Notes under the pieces: model-generated
The model's input: only the letters and a program-made list of their open reading frames with translations
What the model was told of the DNA's origin: nothing
Databases searched by the model: none
Origin: CATQHW01 sp965243545
Lineage (GTDB): Bacteria; Spirochaetota; Spirochaetia; SZUA-6; Bin103
Direction of reading: 5' to 3'
NCBI GenBank assembly: GCA_965243545.1
Contig: OZ251573.1
Coordinates: 2,480,001-2,544,000 of the forward strand
Length of the DNA stretch: 64,000 bases
Shown here: piece after piece, positions 21,571-29,281 of the stretch
How the letters are laid out: each line of letters begins with the position of its first letter
Numbering within the stretch: the stretch's first letter is position 1
Translations under genes and position numbers: made by a program

Positions 21571-21922
21571 CCGCGGCCGGCTCCTTCTTCGCCGCGCCTC
21601 CGCCGGACTTGGCATCCCCACCGGACTTCCCCTCGCCGCCGGCCTTGGCCGCGCCGGTCTTGGCGCCATCCTTGCCCTTGCCGGCCGAGCCGTCCTTGGC
21701 GCCCGGCCCGTCCTTGCCGTCGCCGTCGGACGATCCCTTGCCCGCGTTGCGCTTGTCGGTCGAGTAGAAGCCCGACCCCTTGAAGATGACGCCGGTCCCG
21801 CTGGAAATCAGCCGCCGCACCGCGCTGCCGCAACGGGGACAATCGGACAGCGGATCTTCCGTGATCCGCTGGAACTGCTCAAACGGCCCGCAGACGCCGC
21901 ATTCATACTCATAGGTAGGCAT
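21551..21922 (-). CDS. FmdB-type zinc ribbon protein
   Basis: The product is 123 residues. The first ~50 are the FmdB/CxxC_CxxC_SSSS regulatory zinc ribbon: MPTYEYECGVCGPFEQFQ ... CPRCGSAVRRL, with two CxxC pairs, then the usual GVIFKGSGFYSTD. The remaining 70 residues are a Gly/Lys/Asp-rich low-complexity tail, common in this family and likely disordered. Function in most bacteria is undefined. It is convergent with thiI. Confidence 0.85.
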   Translation of the reverse strand: MPTYEYECGVCGPFEQFQRITEDPLSDCPRCGSAVRRLISSGTGVIFKGSGFYSTDKRNAGKGSSDGDGKDGPGAKDGSAGKGKDGAKTGAAKAGGEGKSGGDAKSGGGAAKKEPAAATGSKR

Positions 21923-21991
21923 GGTTGTCCGCCGCCAATGTAAAGCCGCGCGGCCGGAACGGGCAACCGGCCGGGGCCGTCGCGGCCCAAG

Positions 21992-22759
21992 TCAGTCGAT
22001 GCGGACCGGCACGCCGCGCGCGCTCAGATGCTCCTTGATGTCGCCGACCGTGCAGGCGCCGAAGTGCACGATGGAGGCGACCAGCGCGGCGTCGGCGTGA
22101 CCGTCGATCAGCACGTCGGCCACGTGCTCCACCCGCCCCGCCCCGCCGGAGGCGACCACCGGCACCGGCAGCCGGTCGGCCAGTATCCGCGTCACGGTCA
22201 ACTCGTAGCCGGCCTGCGTGCCGTCGGTGTCGATCGCGTTGAGCACCACCTCTCCGGCGCCGAGCTCGACGGCGCGCCGCCCCCACTCCAGCGCGTCCAG
22301 GTCGGTCGCGGTGCGCAGACCGTCGACGTAGACCCGGTAACCGCTCGGCATGGCCGGGTCGCGCTTGGCGTCCATGCCGAGCACGATGCATTGGCGCCCG
22401 AACGCCGCCGCCCCCTCGGCCAGCAGCTGCGGGTTGCGCACCGCCTGGGAGTTGAGGCTCACCTTTTCCGCGCCGGCCAGGAGCACCGCCTGCATCTGCT
22501 GCAGCGAGCCGATGCCGCCGCCCACCGCGAACGGGATGAAGACCTGCGCGGCGACCGCGCGCACGATCTCCAACATGACGCCGCGCCGCTCCGCCGACGC
22601 CGTGATGTCGTAGAAGACCAGCTCGTCGACGCCCTGTTCGTAGTACGCGCGCGCCATGGCGACCGGATCGCCCACGTCCCGATTGTCCAGGAATCGCACG
22701 CCCTTGGTGGTCCGCCCGTCGCGCACGTCCAGGCAGACGATCACCCGCCGCTCAAGCAC
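21992..22759 (-). CDS. hisF: Imidazole glycerol phosphate synthase cyclase subunit
   Basis: The product is 255 residues from a GTG that overlaps the hisH stop by eight bases. This (beta/alpha)8 enzyme has the catalytic Asp in VIVCLDVRDGR and the second in VLGMDAKRDP; the phosphate loops are VGGGIGS and VASGGAG. It uses ammonia from HisH to make imidazole glycerol phosphate and AICAR in histidine synthesis. No other his genes are in the window. Confidence 0.94.
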   Translation of the reverse strand: MLERRVIVCLDVRDGRTTKGVRFLDNRDVGDPVAMARAYYEQGVDELVFYDITASAERRGVMLEIVRAVAAQVFIPFAVGGGIGSLQQMQAVLLAGAEKVSLNSQAVRNPQLLAEGAAAFGRQCIVLGMDAKRDPAMPSGYRVYVDGLRTATDLDALEWGRRAVELGAGEVVLNAIDTDGTQAGYELTVTRILADRLPVPVVASGGAGRVEHVADVLIDGHADAALVASIVHFGACTVGDIKEHLSARGVPVRID

Positions 22760-23375
22760 CGTCCCACGCCAGAAAGTTGGCCAGCAGCCGCAGGCCGTGC
22801 CGCCCCGACTTTTCCGCGTGGAACTGCACGGCGGCCAGGTTGCCGGCGGCGTACGCGGACGCAAAGCGGACCCCGTACTCGGTCGTGGCCAGGACGAGCG
22901 AGCGGTCGGCCGGCTGCGGGAAGAAGGAGTGCACGAAGTAGAACGAGCAGCCGTCGGGTATGCCGTCGAACAGCGGGTGGCCGCGGTTCCGGCGCACCTG
23001 ATTCCACCCCATGTGCGGCACCTTCATCCCGTCGCCGGGCCGCGGCTGCGGAAACCCGACCGTCCGCCCGGACACCAGCCCCAGGCAGGCGGTGTCGCGC
23101 TCCGCCGAGTGCTGCAGCAGCACCTGCGCGCCGATGCAGATGCCGAGCACCGGCCGCCCGGCGGCGCTCACCTGCCGCAAGGCGTCGTCCATGCCGCGGC
23201 GCGCCAAGTCGTCCATGGCCGCGCGCGCTTCGCCCACGCCGGGAAAGATCACCCGTTCGGCCGCCAGCAGCGCGGCCGGTTCCGAAGCAACCGTGTAGTC
23301 AGCGCCCAGGAACCGCAGAGCGTTCTGCACGCTGGTGCGGTTGCCGGCCGCATAATCGACGATGGCGACGCTCAC
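22752..23375 (-). CDS. hisH: Imidazole glycerol phosphate synthase glutaminase subunit
   Basis: The product is 207 residues from a GTG overlapping the upstream lipoprotein stop (GTGA). It is a class I glutamine amidotransferase with the nucleophile elbow GICIGAQ (Cys) and the His-Glu dyad region QFHAEKSG. The usual elbow is GICLGMQ, so this is a mild variant. Partner of HisF. Confidence 0.94.
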   Translation of the reverse strand: MSVAIVDYAAGNRTSVQNALRFLGADYTVASEPAALLAAERVIFPGVGEARAAMDDLARRGMDDALRQVSAAGRPVLGICIGAQVLLQHSAERDTACLGLVSGRTVGFPQPRPGDGMKVPHMGWNQVRRNRGHPLFDGIPDGCSFYFVHSFFPQPADRSLVLATTEYGVRFASAYAAGNLAAVQFHAEKSGRHGLRLLANFLAWDGA

Positions 23376-24259
23376 GCGCCGTCCTCCGCCGCGCCGTCCT
23401 GCTCGCCGCCCTGCACGTCGAGCAGGATGGCCGCCGCGTCGATCACGCGCTCGAACGGCATCTGTCCGTCGAGCCGGACCCACGTGCCGTCGGCCCGCAG
23501 CCGCACCCCGGTCAACGCCGGACTGCCGCCGGCCGCCGCCGCCAGCACCCGCGCCACCCCCGCGTGCGGGGTGCGGAGCGCGCCGGTGAGCTGCAGCCCG
23601 TCCGCCGCGGCCGTGCCGGCCACCCAGGTGAACTCCGGCTGCGACCGATCGGCCACCGGGGTCAACGGGGAGTCGGCGGCCAGCCCGCGGATCGCGGCGG
23701 CCAGGTCCGGTATGACCAGCAGCAGGTCGAGCCGGTCCTGCGCTATCGGGACGCCGGCCGGCAGCGCGAACTCCGCGGCGTCGAACGCGCGCTCCACGCG
23801 GTCGAGCGGCAGGTTGGTCATCACCATCGAGTCACGGCCGGTGAGCAGCACCGCCTGGCCCCCGGATCGATAGTGCGGATACGGCCGTTCGACGTAGAAC
23901 CAGTCGGGATGGAGCAGCAGCAGCGCGCCCATGCCGGGATCGACGCGGACGCCGCGCATCCAGAACAGGTAGCCCGGTTCGGCGCCGCCGTAGACGCCGG
24001 CCACCACCACCACCAGCCGCTGCAGCAACCAGTCCGGCACCGGCAGGTCCGCCGCCCGCACCACGGCGGTCACCGGCGCGCGCAACGCCGCCACGTGCAC
24101 GGCCGCCGCCACGTCGACGTCGGCCGGCATCGAGCTGAGATTGGCGCGCTCCAGGGAGGGCGGCCCGGTGGCGCAGGCGGCGGTCAGGAGCGCGGCGGCG
24201 GCAGCCGGCAGCCACCGCGTCCCTGCCGTTGACCGCAGCCGGCCGGCGATGCGCCGCAC
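23372..24259 (-). CDS. Predicted lipoprotein of unknown function
   Basis: The product is about 295 residues from GTG 24259 (TTG 24265 possible). An N-terminal basic/hydrophobic signal ends in the lipobox LLTAAC, so the protein should be lipid-anchored. The body is Ala/Val-rich with no motif I recognise. It includes a strand-rich part (GYLFWMRGVRVDPGMGALLLLHPDWFYVERPY). Its stop overlaps the hisH start, so it heads the lipoprotein-hisH-hisF operon. It is divergent from metX. Confidence 0.7.
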   Translation of the reverse strand: MRRIAGRLRSTAGTRWLPAAAAALLTAACATGPPSLERANLSSMPADVDVAAAVHVAALRAPVTAVVRAADLPVPDWLLQRLVVVVAGVYGGAEPGYLFWMRGVRVDPGMGALLLLHPDWFYVERPYPHYRSGGQAVLLTGRDSMVMTNLPLDRVERAFDAAEFALPAGVPIAQDRLDLLLVIPDLAAAIRGLAADSPLTPVADRSQPEFTWVAGTAAADGLQLTGALRTPHAGVARVLAAAAGGSPALTGVRLRADGTWVRLDGQMPFERVIDAAAILLDVQGGEQDGAAEDGA

Positions 24260-24398
24260 GACCAAGGGCTGATACAATGGCCCGGCGGGTTGGGACCCGG
24301 CTGCGTGGGACCCGACTGGCCGGACCACGGCTTCGGGCTGGGCGGCATTGGCTTCAGGCATGGCTCCGGGCAGGGCAGCAGCGTACACCGACAACGGC

Positions 24399-25571
24399 AT
24401 GGGGGAGAACACGACGACGGCAAAGGCGGCGGCGGCCGGCTCGGTGGGGCTGGTCACGCCGCGCGACCACACCTTCGCCGAGCCTCCCGACGCCCTGACG
24501 CTCGACAGCGGCAAGCGCCTGGGACCGATCACGGTCCGGTACGAGACCTACGGGACCCTCAACGCCGACCGCTCCAACGCGATCCTGGTGTTCCACGCGC
24601 TGTCGGGCAGCCATCACGCGGCCGGCTACCACTCCCCGGACGACAAGCGGCCCGGCTGGTGGGACGACATGATCGGGCCGGGCAAGGGCTTCGACACCGA
24701 CCGGTTCTTCGTCATCTGCACCAACTTCATCGGCGGCTGCAACGGCTCCACCGGGCCGTCGTCGCCGCGCGCGGACGGCGCGCGCTACGGGCTCGACTTC
24801 CCGCTGATCACGATCGGCGACATGGTGGAGGCGCAGCGCCGCCTGATCGACCACCTCGGCATAGAGACGCTGTACTGCGCCGCCGGCGGCTCCATGGGCG
24901 GCATGCAGGCGCTGGAGTGGGCGATCCGCTACCCCGAGCGGGTGCGGTCCGCGGTCGTGCTGGCGTCGACCGCCACGGTCACCGCGCAGGGCATAGCCTT
25001 TCACGCCGTAGGCCGCAACGCCATCATGTCCGATCCGGCCTGGAACCGGGGCGACTATTACGGCGGCGATCCGCCCGCCCACGGGCTTGCGATCGCGCGC
25101 ATGATCGGCCACATCACCTATCTTTCGGAGATGTCTTTGGGCCGGCGGTTCGGACGGACGCTGCAGGACCGCGCCGCGTTCACCTACGAGATGTCCGGCG
25201 AGTTCCAGGTCGAGTCGTATCTGGAGCACCTGGGCAGCCGTTTCGTGGAGAGTTTCGACGCCAACTCGTATCTGTACATCACCAAGGCGATGGACTATTA
25301 CGATCTGTCGGAATCGTACGGATCGCTGCCGGAGGCGTTGCGCCGCACCCGCGCCAAGTACCTGGTGGCGTCGTTCACGTCCGACTGGCTCTATCCGTCC
25401 AGTCAGTCCAAGGAGATCGTGAGCGCGCTGATGCAGGTCGGCCGCGACGTCTCCTACGTGGAGTTGGAGAGCGTCTACGGCCACGACGCGTTCCTGTTGG
25501 AGAGCGGCCGGTTGACCGGCATCGTCCGCTCGTTTCTGGACAACGTCGACGCCGGCCGGGCCGGCCGCTGA
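24399..25571 (+). CDS. metX: Homoserine O-acetyltransferase MetX
   Basis: The product is 390 residues from ATG 24399; longer in-frame starts exist, but homology begins near VGLVTPRDHTF. The alpha/beta-hydrolase acyltransferase has the nucleophile serine in CAAGGSMGGMQALEW, the aspartate in SDWLYPSSQ and the histidine in YGHDAFLLE. NFIGGCNGSTGPSS is a MetX landmark. It acylates homoserine for methionine synthesis; acetyl versus succinyl donor cannot be decided from sequence reading alone. Followed five bases later by metW, a frequent pairing. Confidence 0.92.
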   Translation: MGENTTTAKAAAAGSVGLVTPRDHTFAEPPDALTLDSGKRLGPITVRYETYGTLNADRSNAILVFHALSGSHHAAGYHSPDDKRPGWWDDMIGPGKGFDTDRFFVICTNFIGGCNGSTGPSSPRADGARYGLDFPLITIGDMVEAQRRLIDHLGIETLYCAAGGSMGGMQALEWAIRYPERVRSAVVLASTATVTAQGIAFHAVGRNAIMSDPAWNRGDYYGGDPPAHGLAIARMIGHITYLSEMSLGRRFGRTLQDRAAFTYEMSGEFQVESYLEHLGSRFVESFDANSYLYITKAMDYYDLSESYGSLPEALRRTRAKYLVASFTSDWLYPSSQSKEIVSALMQVGRDVSYVELESVYGHDAFLLESGRLTGIVRSFLDNVDAGRAGR

Positions 25572-25576
25572 CTGAC

Positions 25577-26194
25577 ATGTCGCCGAGCGAACGCCGACAA
25601 CACCTCGACTACGACCTGATCGTCGACCTGGTCCGGCCGCGCAGCACGGTGTTGGACCTGGGCTGCGGCGACGGCGAGTTGCTGCACCGCCTGCGGGCCG
25701 CCAAGGCCGTGCACGGCCTGGGGGTCGATATCGAGGAGGCGATGATCGTCCGCTGCCTGGCGCGCGGCATCACCGTGTTCCAGGGCAACTTGAACGAGGG
25801 GCTGCGCGACCACGCCAGCGGCAGCTACGACTACGTGGTGCTCAACCAGACGCTGCAGGTGATCGAGCGGCCGGTCGACCTGCTGGCGGAGATGCTGCGC
25901 GTCGGCCGGCAGGTGATCGTCTCCTTTCCCAACTTCGGCTATCTAGGCATCCGCCTGGCGCTGCTGCTGCGCGGGCGGATGCCGGTGAGCCGCGAGTTGC
26001 CGTTCCAATGGCACGACACTCCGAACATCCACATGTGCACCCGCCGCGACTTCCTGGACTATTGCCGGGCGCACGGCGTGCAGGTGACGTCGATCATCGA
26101 CATCAAGAACGGCCGCCGCATCCGCAGCACGGCCGCCAACCTGCGCAGCACGCAGGTCCTCTTCATCCTGCGCGGCGGCCGGTCCGCGCAGTAG
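25577..26194 (+). CDS. metW: Methionine biosynthesis protein MetW
   Basis: The product is 205 residues. The SAM-methyltransferase-like fold starts with LVRPRSTVLDLGCGDGELLHRL; the family hallmarks are VLNQTLQVIERP and SFPNFGYLGIRL, plus FQWHDTPNIHMCTRRDF. MetW activates or stabilises MetX in several proteobacteria. The metX-metW spacing suggests one transcript. Confidence 0.92.
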   Translation: MSPSERRQHLDYDLIVDLVRPRSTVLDLGCGDGELLHRLRAAKAVHGLGVDIEEAMIVRCLARGITVFQGNLNEGLRDHASGSYDYVVLNQTLQVIERPVDLLAEMLRVGRQVIVSFPNFGYLGIRLALLLRGRMPVSRELPFQWHDTPNIHMCTRRDFLDYCRAHGVQVTSIIDIKNGRRIRSTAANLRSTQVLFILRGGRSAQ

Positions 26195-26195
26195 G

Positions 26196-26933
26196 ATGCG
26201 TCCGATGGTCACCGGCAAGAGCGCGCAGATCGCGTTTCCGCTGTTCCGCGGCGGGAAGCGGGCGGTCCTCAACGGCGCCGCCACCAACGATCTGGTGCTG
26301 AGCGCCTACGCGGACGGGAACGAGCACGTGTTCCCGCGCATCCTGGACCTGTACGTGAAGCCCGGCAGCGTGGTCGCCGACGTCACCTACGGCAAGGGCG
26401 TGTTCTGGCGCCGCATCGAGGACGGCGACTACGACCTGCGCGCTACCGACATCCTGACCGGGGTCGATTGCCGCGCGCTCCCCTACCCGGACGGCGCGAT
26501 CGATTGCGTCGTCCTGGACCCTCCGTACATGCACTCACCGGGGGGGACCGCCCACTCCACCCACCGGCCGTTCGAGGAGCATTACCGCAACAACGAATCC
26601 GGCAACCGGACCGCCAGCAAGTATCACGAAGCGGTCCTCGACCTGTATCGGGACGCCGGCCGGGAGGCGCACCGCGTCCTGCGCGAACGCGGCGTGCTCA
26701 TCGTCAAGTGCCAGGACGAGATCTGCTCCAATCGGCAGCGCTTCACGCACGTGGAGATCATGCGCGACTGCGAGCAGATGGGCTTCGTAGCCGAAGACCT
26801 GTTCGTCGTGATGCGGAACAATCGCCCCGGCGTCAGCCGCACGGTCCGCCAGGTCCACGCCAGAAAGAACCACTCCTATTTCCTGGTCTTCTGGAAGCGT
26901 GGCAGCACCGGCGCGCTGTGGGAACCGATTTGA
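26196..26933 (+). CDS. Orphan DNA methyltransferase (DPPY type)
   Basis: The product is 245 residues starting one base after the metW stop. A motif-I-like ADVTYGKGVFWRRI precedes the catalytic motif IV VVLDPPYMHS, the D/N-PPY/W pattern of amino-methyltransferases (N6-adenine or N4-cytosine). No endonuclease gene is adjacent, so it looks like a solitary modification enzyme, perhaps of phage origin. It is placed directly between a core operon and an insertion sequence. Confidence 0.75.
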   Translation: MRPMVTGKSAQIAFPLFRGGKRAVLNGAATNDLVLSAYADGNEHVFPRILDLYVKPGSVVADVTYGKGVFWRRIEDGDYDLRATDILTGVDCRALPYPDGAIDCVVLDPPYMHSPGGTAHSTHRPFEEHYRNNESGNRTASKYHEAVLDLYRDAGREAHRVLRERGVLIVKCQDEICSNRQRFTHVEIMRDCEQMGFVAEDLFVVMRNNRPGVSRTVRQVHARKNHSYFLVFWKRGSTGALWEPI

Positions 26934-26945
26934 GCCGTCGAAGCG

Positions 26946-27347
26946 ATGGGTGCATTCAGGGTCGACTGCGAGCTGCAGGAACTGAGCGGGAACCGTCCGG
27001 CGGTCAGGGTGGCCGACGTCATGGTGGACACCGGGTCCGAGTACACGTGGCTGCCGGAGCGGACGCTTACCGCCGCCGGGGTTCGAGTGAGCAAGAGAGG
27101 CGTGGCGTTCGTGATGGCCAACGGCGCGACCATCACCCGCGACATCGGCTACGCCTACCTGCGCAGCAGCGGCTTCGAGACCGTCGACGAGGTGGTATTC
27201 GCGCGCCCCGGCGACCTGCGCCTGCTCGGCGCCCGCACGCTCGAAGGATTCGCGGCCATGGTCGACGCCCGCCGGAAACGGTTGGTGGCGTCAGGACCGC
27301 TGCCGGTAGCGCCCGGAGCGCCAATGCCCCGGCCTCGACGACCTTAG
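26946..27347 (+). CDS. Retropepsin-like aspartic protease, single domain
   Basis: The product is 133 residues. The catalytic-type motif VDTGSEYTWLP (D-T-G) and the later hydrophobic strand pair (LRLLGARTLEGF) match clan AA retropepsin-like domains found in small bacterial proteins. One such domain would have to dimerise to be active. Twelve bases follow the methylase stop, so it may be co-transcribed. The IS1380 element sits 11 bases past its stop and leaves it intact. Substrate unknown. Confidence 0.7.
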   Translation: MGAFRVDCELQELSGNRPAVRVADVMVDTGSEYTWLPERTLTAAGVRVSKRGVAFVMANGATITRDIGYAYLRSSGFETVDEVVFARPGDLRLLGARTLEGFAAMVDARRKRLVASGPLPVAPGAPMPRPRRP

Positions 27348-27352
27348 CTTAG

Positions 27353-27358
27353 CTTAGG
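27353..27358. repeat. 6-bp target-site duplication, left copy (CTTAGG)
   Basis: CTTAGG directly precedes the IS left end and recurs at 29191-29196 directly after its right end. The matched pair defines the insertion boundaries. Confidence 0.85.
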
Positions 27359-27387
27359 CCCAGAGTAAGCGATTCGGGTAGGCGGGG

Positions 27388-27416
27388 TTGAAACGGGTCC
27401 TCCTAAGTGCTATAAT
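27388..27416 (+). promoter_or_regulatory. Transposase promoter of IS copy A
   Basis: TTGAAA (27388-27393) and TATAAT (27411-27416) are separated by 17 bases, close to the sigma-70 optimum. Transcription would begin near 27423, leaving a leader of about 40 bases. The same promoter lies at 45396-45424 in copy B. Confidence 0.75.
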
Positions 27417-27460
27417 CGGAAGTACCTAAACCCAACCGGTCAAGCACCGAAGAGGACCCG
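27394..27460 (+). promoter_or_regulatory. Inverted repeat able to hide the transposase ribosome-binding site
   Basis: CGGGTCCTC (27394-27402) and GAGGACCCG (27452-27460) are perfectly complementary. The right arm contains the GAGGA Shine-Dalgarno, six bases before the ATG at 27463. The left arm lies between -35 and -10, so RNA from the element's own promoter lacks it, while read-through RNA from outside would form the hairpin. Copy B has it at 45402-45468. Confidence 0.65.
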
Positions 27461-27462
27461 AA

Positions 27463-28950
27463 ATGATTCAGTCACCACCAGAATACACGGCTGACGATGC
27501 TTGTCAACCCCAATTCTCCCATCCCCGCCTTCGGGCCGAGCCGCGCGGTGGCGCCCCGCTGGTGAGCTGGTCCGGCTTGGGCATCGTGCACGGGCTCGTC
27601 GAGCGGCTTGAAGTGGCGCCGGTGATCGACTCTGCGGTGCGCGTGCTGCGGCGGCACAAATGGTATACCGAGTCGGACCACGTGCTGACGCTGGCCTACA
27701 ACATGCTCAGCGGCGGGAACACCCTCAGCGACATCAACTGGCTGCGCGCCGACGAAGGATTACGCCGGCTGTTGGGCGGCGCGCGGGTGCCGCATGCCAC
27801 CACGGTCGGGGATTTTCTGGCTCGCTTCGACGGCAAGCGGGAGCAGTGCAGCGACCGGGATCAGCTGGCGGGGGAGCTGGCGCGGAGCGAGTTACGTGAG
27901 GCGGTCGAGGAGATACAGCAGCGGGCGTTCGGGTTGCTGCCGCGGTCGCGGCGGCGGGTGGCGACGCTGGACTGGGATTCGTCGATCCACGAAGTGTATG
28001 GGGAGCAGAAGGAAGGCGCGGACTTCAGCTACGACAGGCGGTGGAGCTACAGCAGTCTGTACGGGACGGTGGCGGAGACCGGAGACGTGCTGCATCTGGG
28101 ACTGCACGAAGGCAGCCGGCATACCAGCTACGGGATCAAGGAGGTGTTGCCGAGAACGATCGAGCGGGTCCGGAAGCACTTTCGACAGGTGCGGATGCGC
28201 GCTGACAGTGGCTACTACGATCAGGAGATCGTGGACATCTGCGCGGAGCGCGGGGTGGAGTTCTACATCGTGGCGAAGCAGCGGCAGAATCTGCTGCGGG
28301 CCGTGCACGGGCTCCCGGAGAGCGCATGGCGTCCACTGGCGCCGATCAGGGAGCGGTCGGGCCGGCGCCGGCGGAAGCGGCGGGAGAACGTGAAGCGCAA
28401 GATCAGCCGGCAGCGCAAGCCTGACCAGTGGTACAAGGGGACGCCGGAAGTGGCCAGGATGATGTTCCGACCGACGAGTTGGAAGAAGGGCTATCGGTAC
28501 GTGATCAAGCGGACGCCGATCCACGACGCGGACGGCAAGCAAGAGTACCTCGACGGGATGAGAAAGTATGCGTACTGGATCGTGGTGACGAACTCGAAAC
28601 GGAGCAACACGGCGGTGCTGAGGACCGCGCAGGGGCGGGGCAATCAGGAGAATCTGATCAAGGACCTGAAGGAGGGGCTGGGACTGTCCCATGTTCCGAC
28701 CGGGTTGCTGGGAGCCAATCAAGCGTACTTCGTGATCGCGGCGTTGGCGTGGAACCTGAAGACTTGGATGCTCAACCTGTTGGAGTTGGGAGATGGCGCG
28801 GTGCTGCGCTGCAAGCGGTTTCTGTACCTGTGGATATGCCGGGCCGGCGTGGTTGCCAAGACTGGCCGGGACGGCGTGCTGCTCAAGCTGTCGGCCGGCG
28901 AGTACCACCAGAGGTTCAGCGCCGCGCTGGCACGACTGGCGACGCTGTAG
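27463..28950 (+). CDS. IS1380 family transposase, copy A
   Basis: The product is 495 residues. The DDE catalytic set is visible as Asp in VATLDWDSSIHEVYG, Asp in RMRADSGYYDQE and Glu in QGRGNQENLIKDLKEGLG, the arrangement of IS1380/DDE_Tnp_1 transposases. The N-terminal region carries the usual DNA-binding part (GLVERLEVAPVIDSAV). It catalyses cut-and-paste movement of the element. Good Shine-Dalgarno GAGGA. Identical to the protein of copy B. Confidence 0.93.
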   Translation: MIQSPPEYTADDACQPQFSHPRLRAEPRGGAPLVSWSGLGIVHGLVERLEVAPVIDSAVRVLRRHKWYTESDHVLTLAYNMLSGGNTLSDINWLRADEGLRRLLGGARVPHATTVGDFLARFDGKREQCSDRDQLAGELARSELREAVEEIQQRAFGLLPRSRRRVATLDWDSSIHEVYGEQKEGADFSYDRRWSYSSLYGTVAETGDVLHLGLHEGSRHTSYGIKEVLPRTIERVRKHFRQVRMRADSGYYDQEIVDICAERGVEFYIVAKQRQNLLRAVHGLPESAWRPLAPIRERSGRRRRKRRENVKRKISRQRKPDQWYKGTPEVARMMFRPTSWKKGYRYVIKRTPIHDADGKQEYLDGMRKYAYWIVVTNSKRSNTAVLRTAQGRGNQENLIKDLKEGLGLSHVPTGLLGANQAYFVIAALAWNLKTWMLNLLELGDGAVLRCKRFLYLWICRAGVVAKTGRDGVLLKLSAGEYHQRFSAALARLATL

Positions 28951-29281
28951 GGAAGTCTGGGACGGGTGTTGACGAGATGGCAGGGGTAGTCTGCCCTGAT
29001 GGCGTCACCTGAAGTCCCACAGGCCGCCAAATCGCCACTGGCTTGGTCAACTCAAAGGGTTGACGCGGTTCTCACACTGCGGATGCCCAGAATGTCAGCG
29101 TCGGGACGCCTATAGATCCCAAGAGTCGCCGAAATCTCCCGACTTTCGTGATGCCTGTGGCCAATCTATCACCGAATCGCTTATTCTGCGCTTAGGCTAA
29201 AGTCCTCCGGCGGCTTGACACTCACCGGCCAGCGGAACACCATTACCGTTGCCTGCGGCGTTGCAGGCAAAGGGAGGGCGC
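28951..29281. other. IS right end and short leader of the next gene
   Basis: From 28951 to 29190 lies the non-coding right end of the IS, with a short CAGGG/CCCTG inverted repeat near 28980 and the terminal repeat at its edge. From 29197 to 29281 is the host leader of the lipoprotein gene, with TTGACA near 29215 but no convincing -10, and a GGGAGG ribosome-binding site four bases before the GTG at 29282. Confidence 0.6.
29191..29196. repeat. 6-bp target-site duplication, right copy (CTTAGG)
   Basis: Matches 27353-27358 exactly; together they bracket IS copy A. Confidence 0.85.

Larger units (their letters stand above)
27359..29190 (+). mobile_element. IS1380-family insertion sequence, copy A
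   Basis: The element is 1,832 bp. Terminal inverted repeats of about 19 bp: left CCCAGAGTAAGCGATTCGG, right (reverse complement) CGCAGAATAAGCGATTCGG, two mismatches. It carries a single transposase gene, its own promoter and 240 bp of non-coding right end. A second, apparently identical copy of exactly the same length is at 45367-47198. The element is intact and the duplication unmutated, so transposition was recent. Confidence 0.93.

Noticed and set aside
22028..24232. Plus-strand frame of 734 codons across hisF, hisH and the lipoprotein
   Set aside because: Crosses three recognised minus-strand genes and shows only repetitive Arg/Pro/Ala composition.
27892..28908. Minus-strand frame of 338 codons inside the IS transposase
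   Set aside because: Present identically in both IS copies only because the transposase is; no recognisable protein features.
28970..28990. CAGGG/CCCTG inverted repeat after the transposase as a terminator
   Set aside because: Five-base stem without a following T run; too weak to call.
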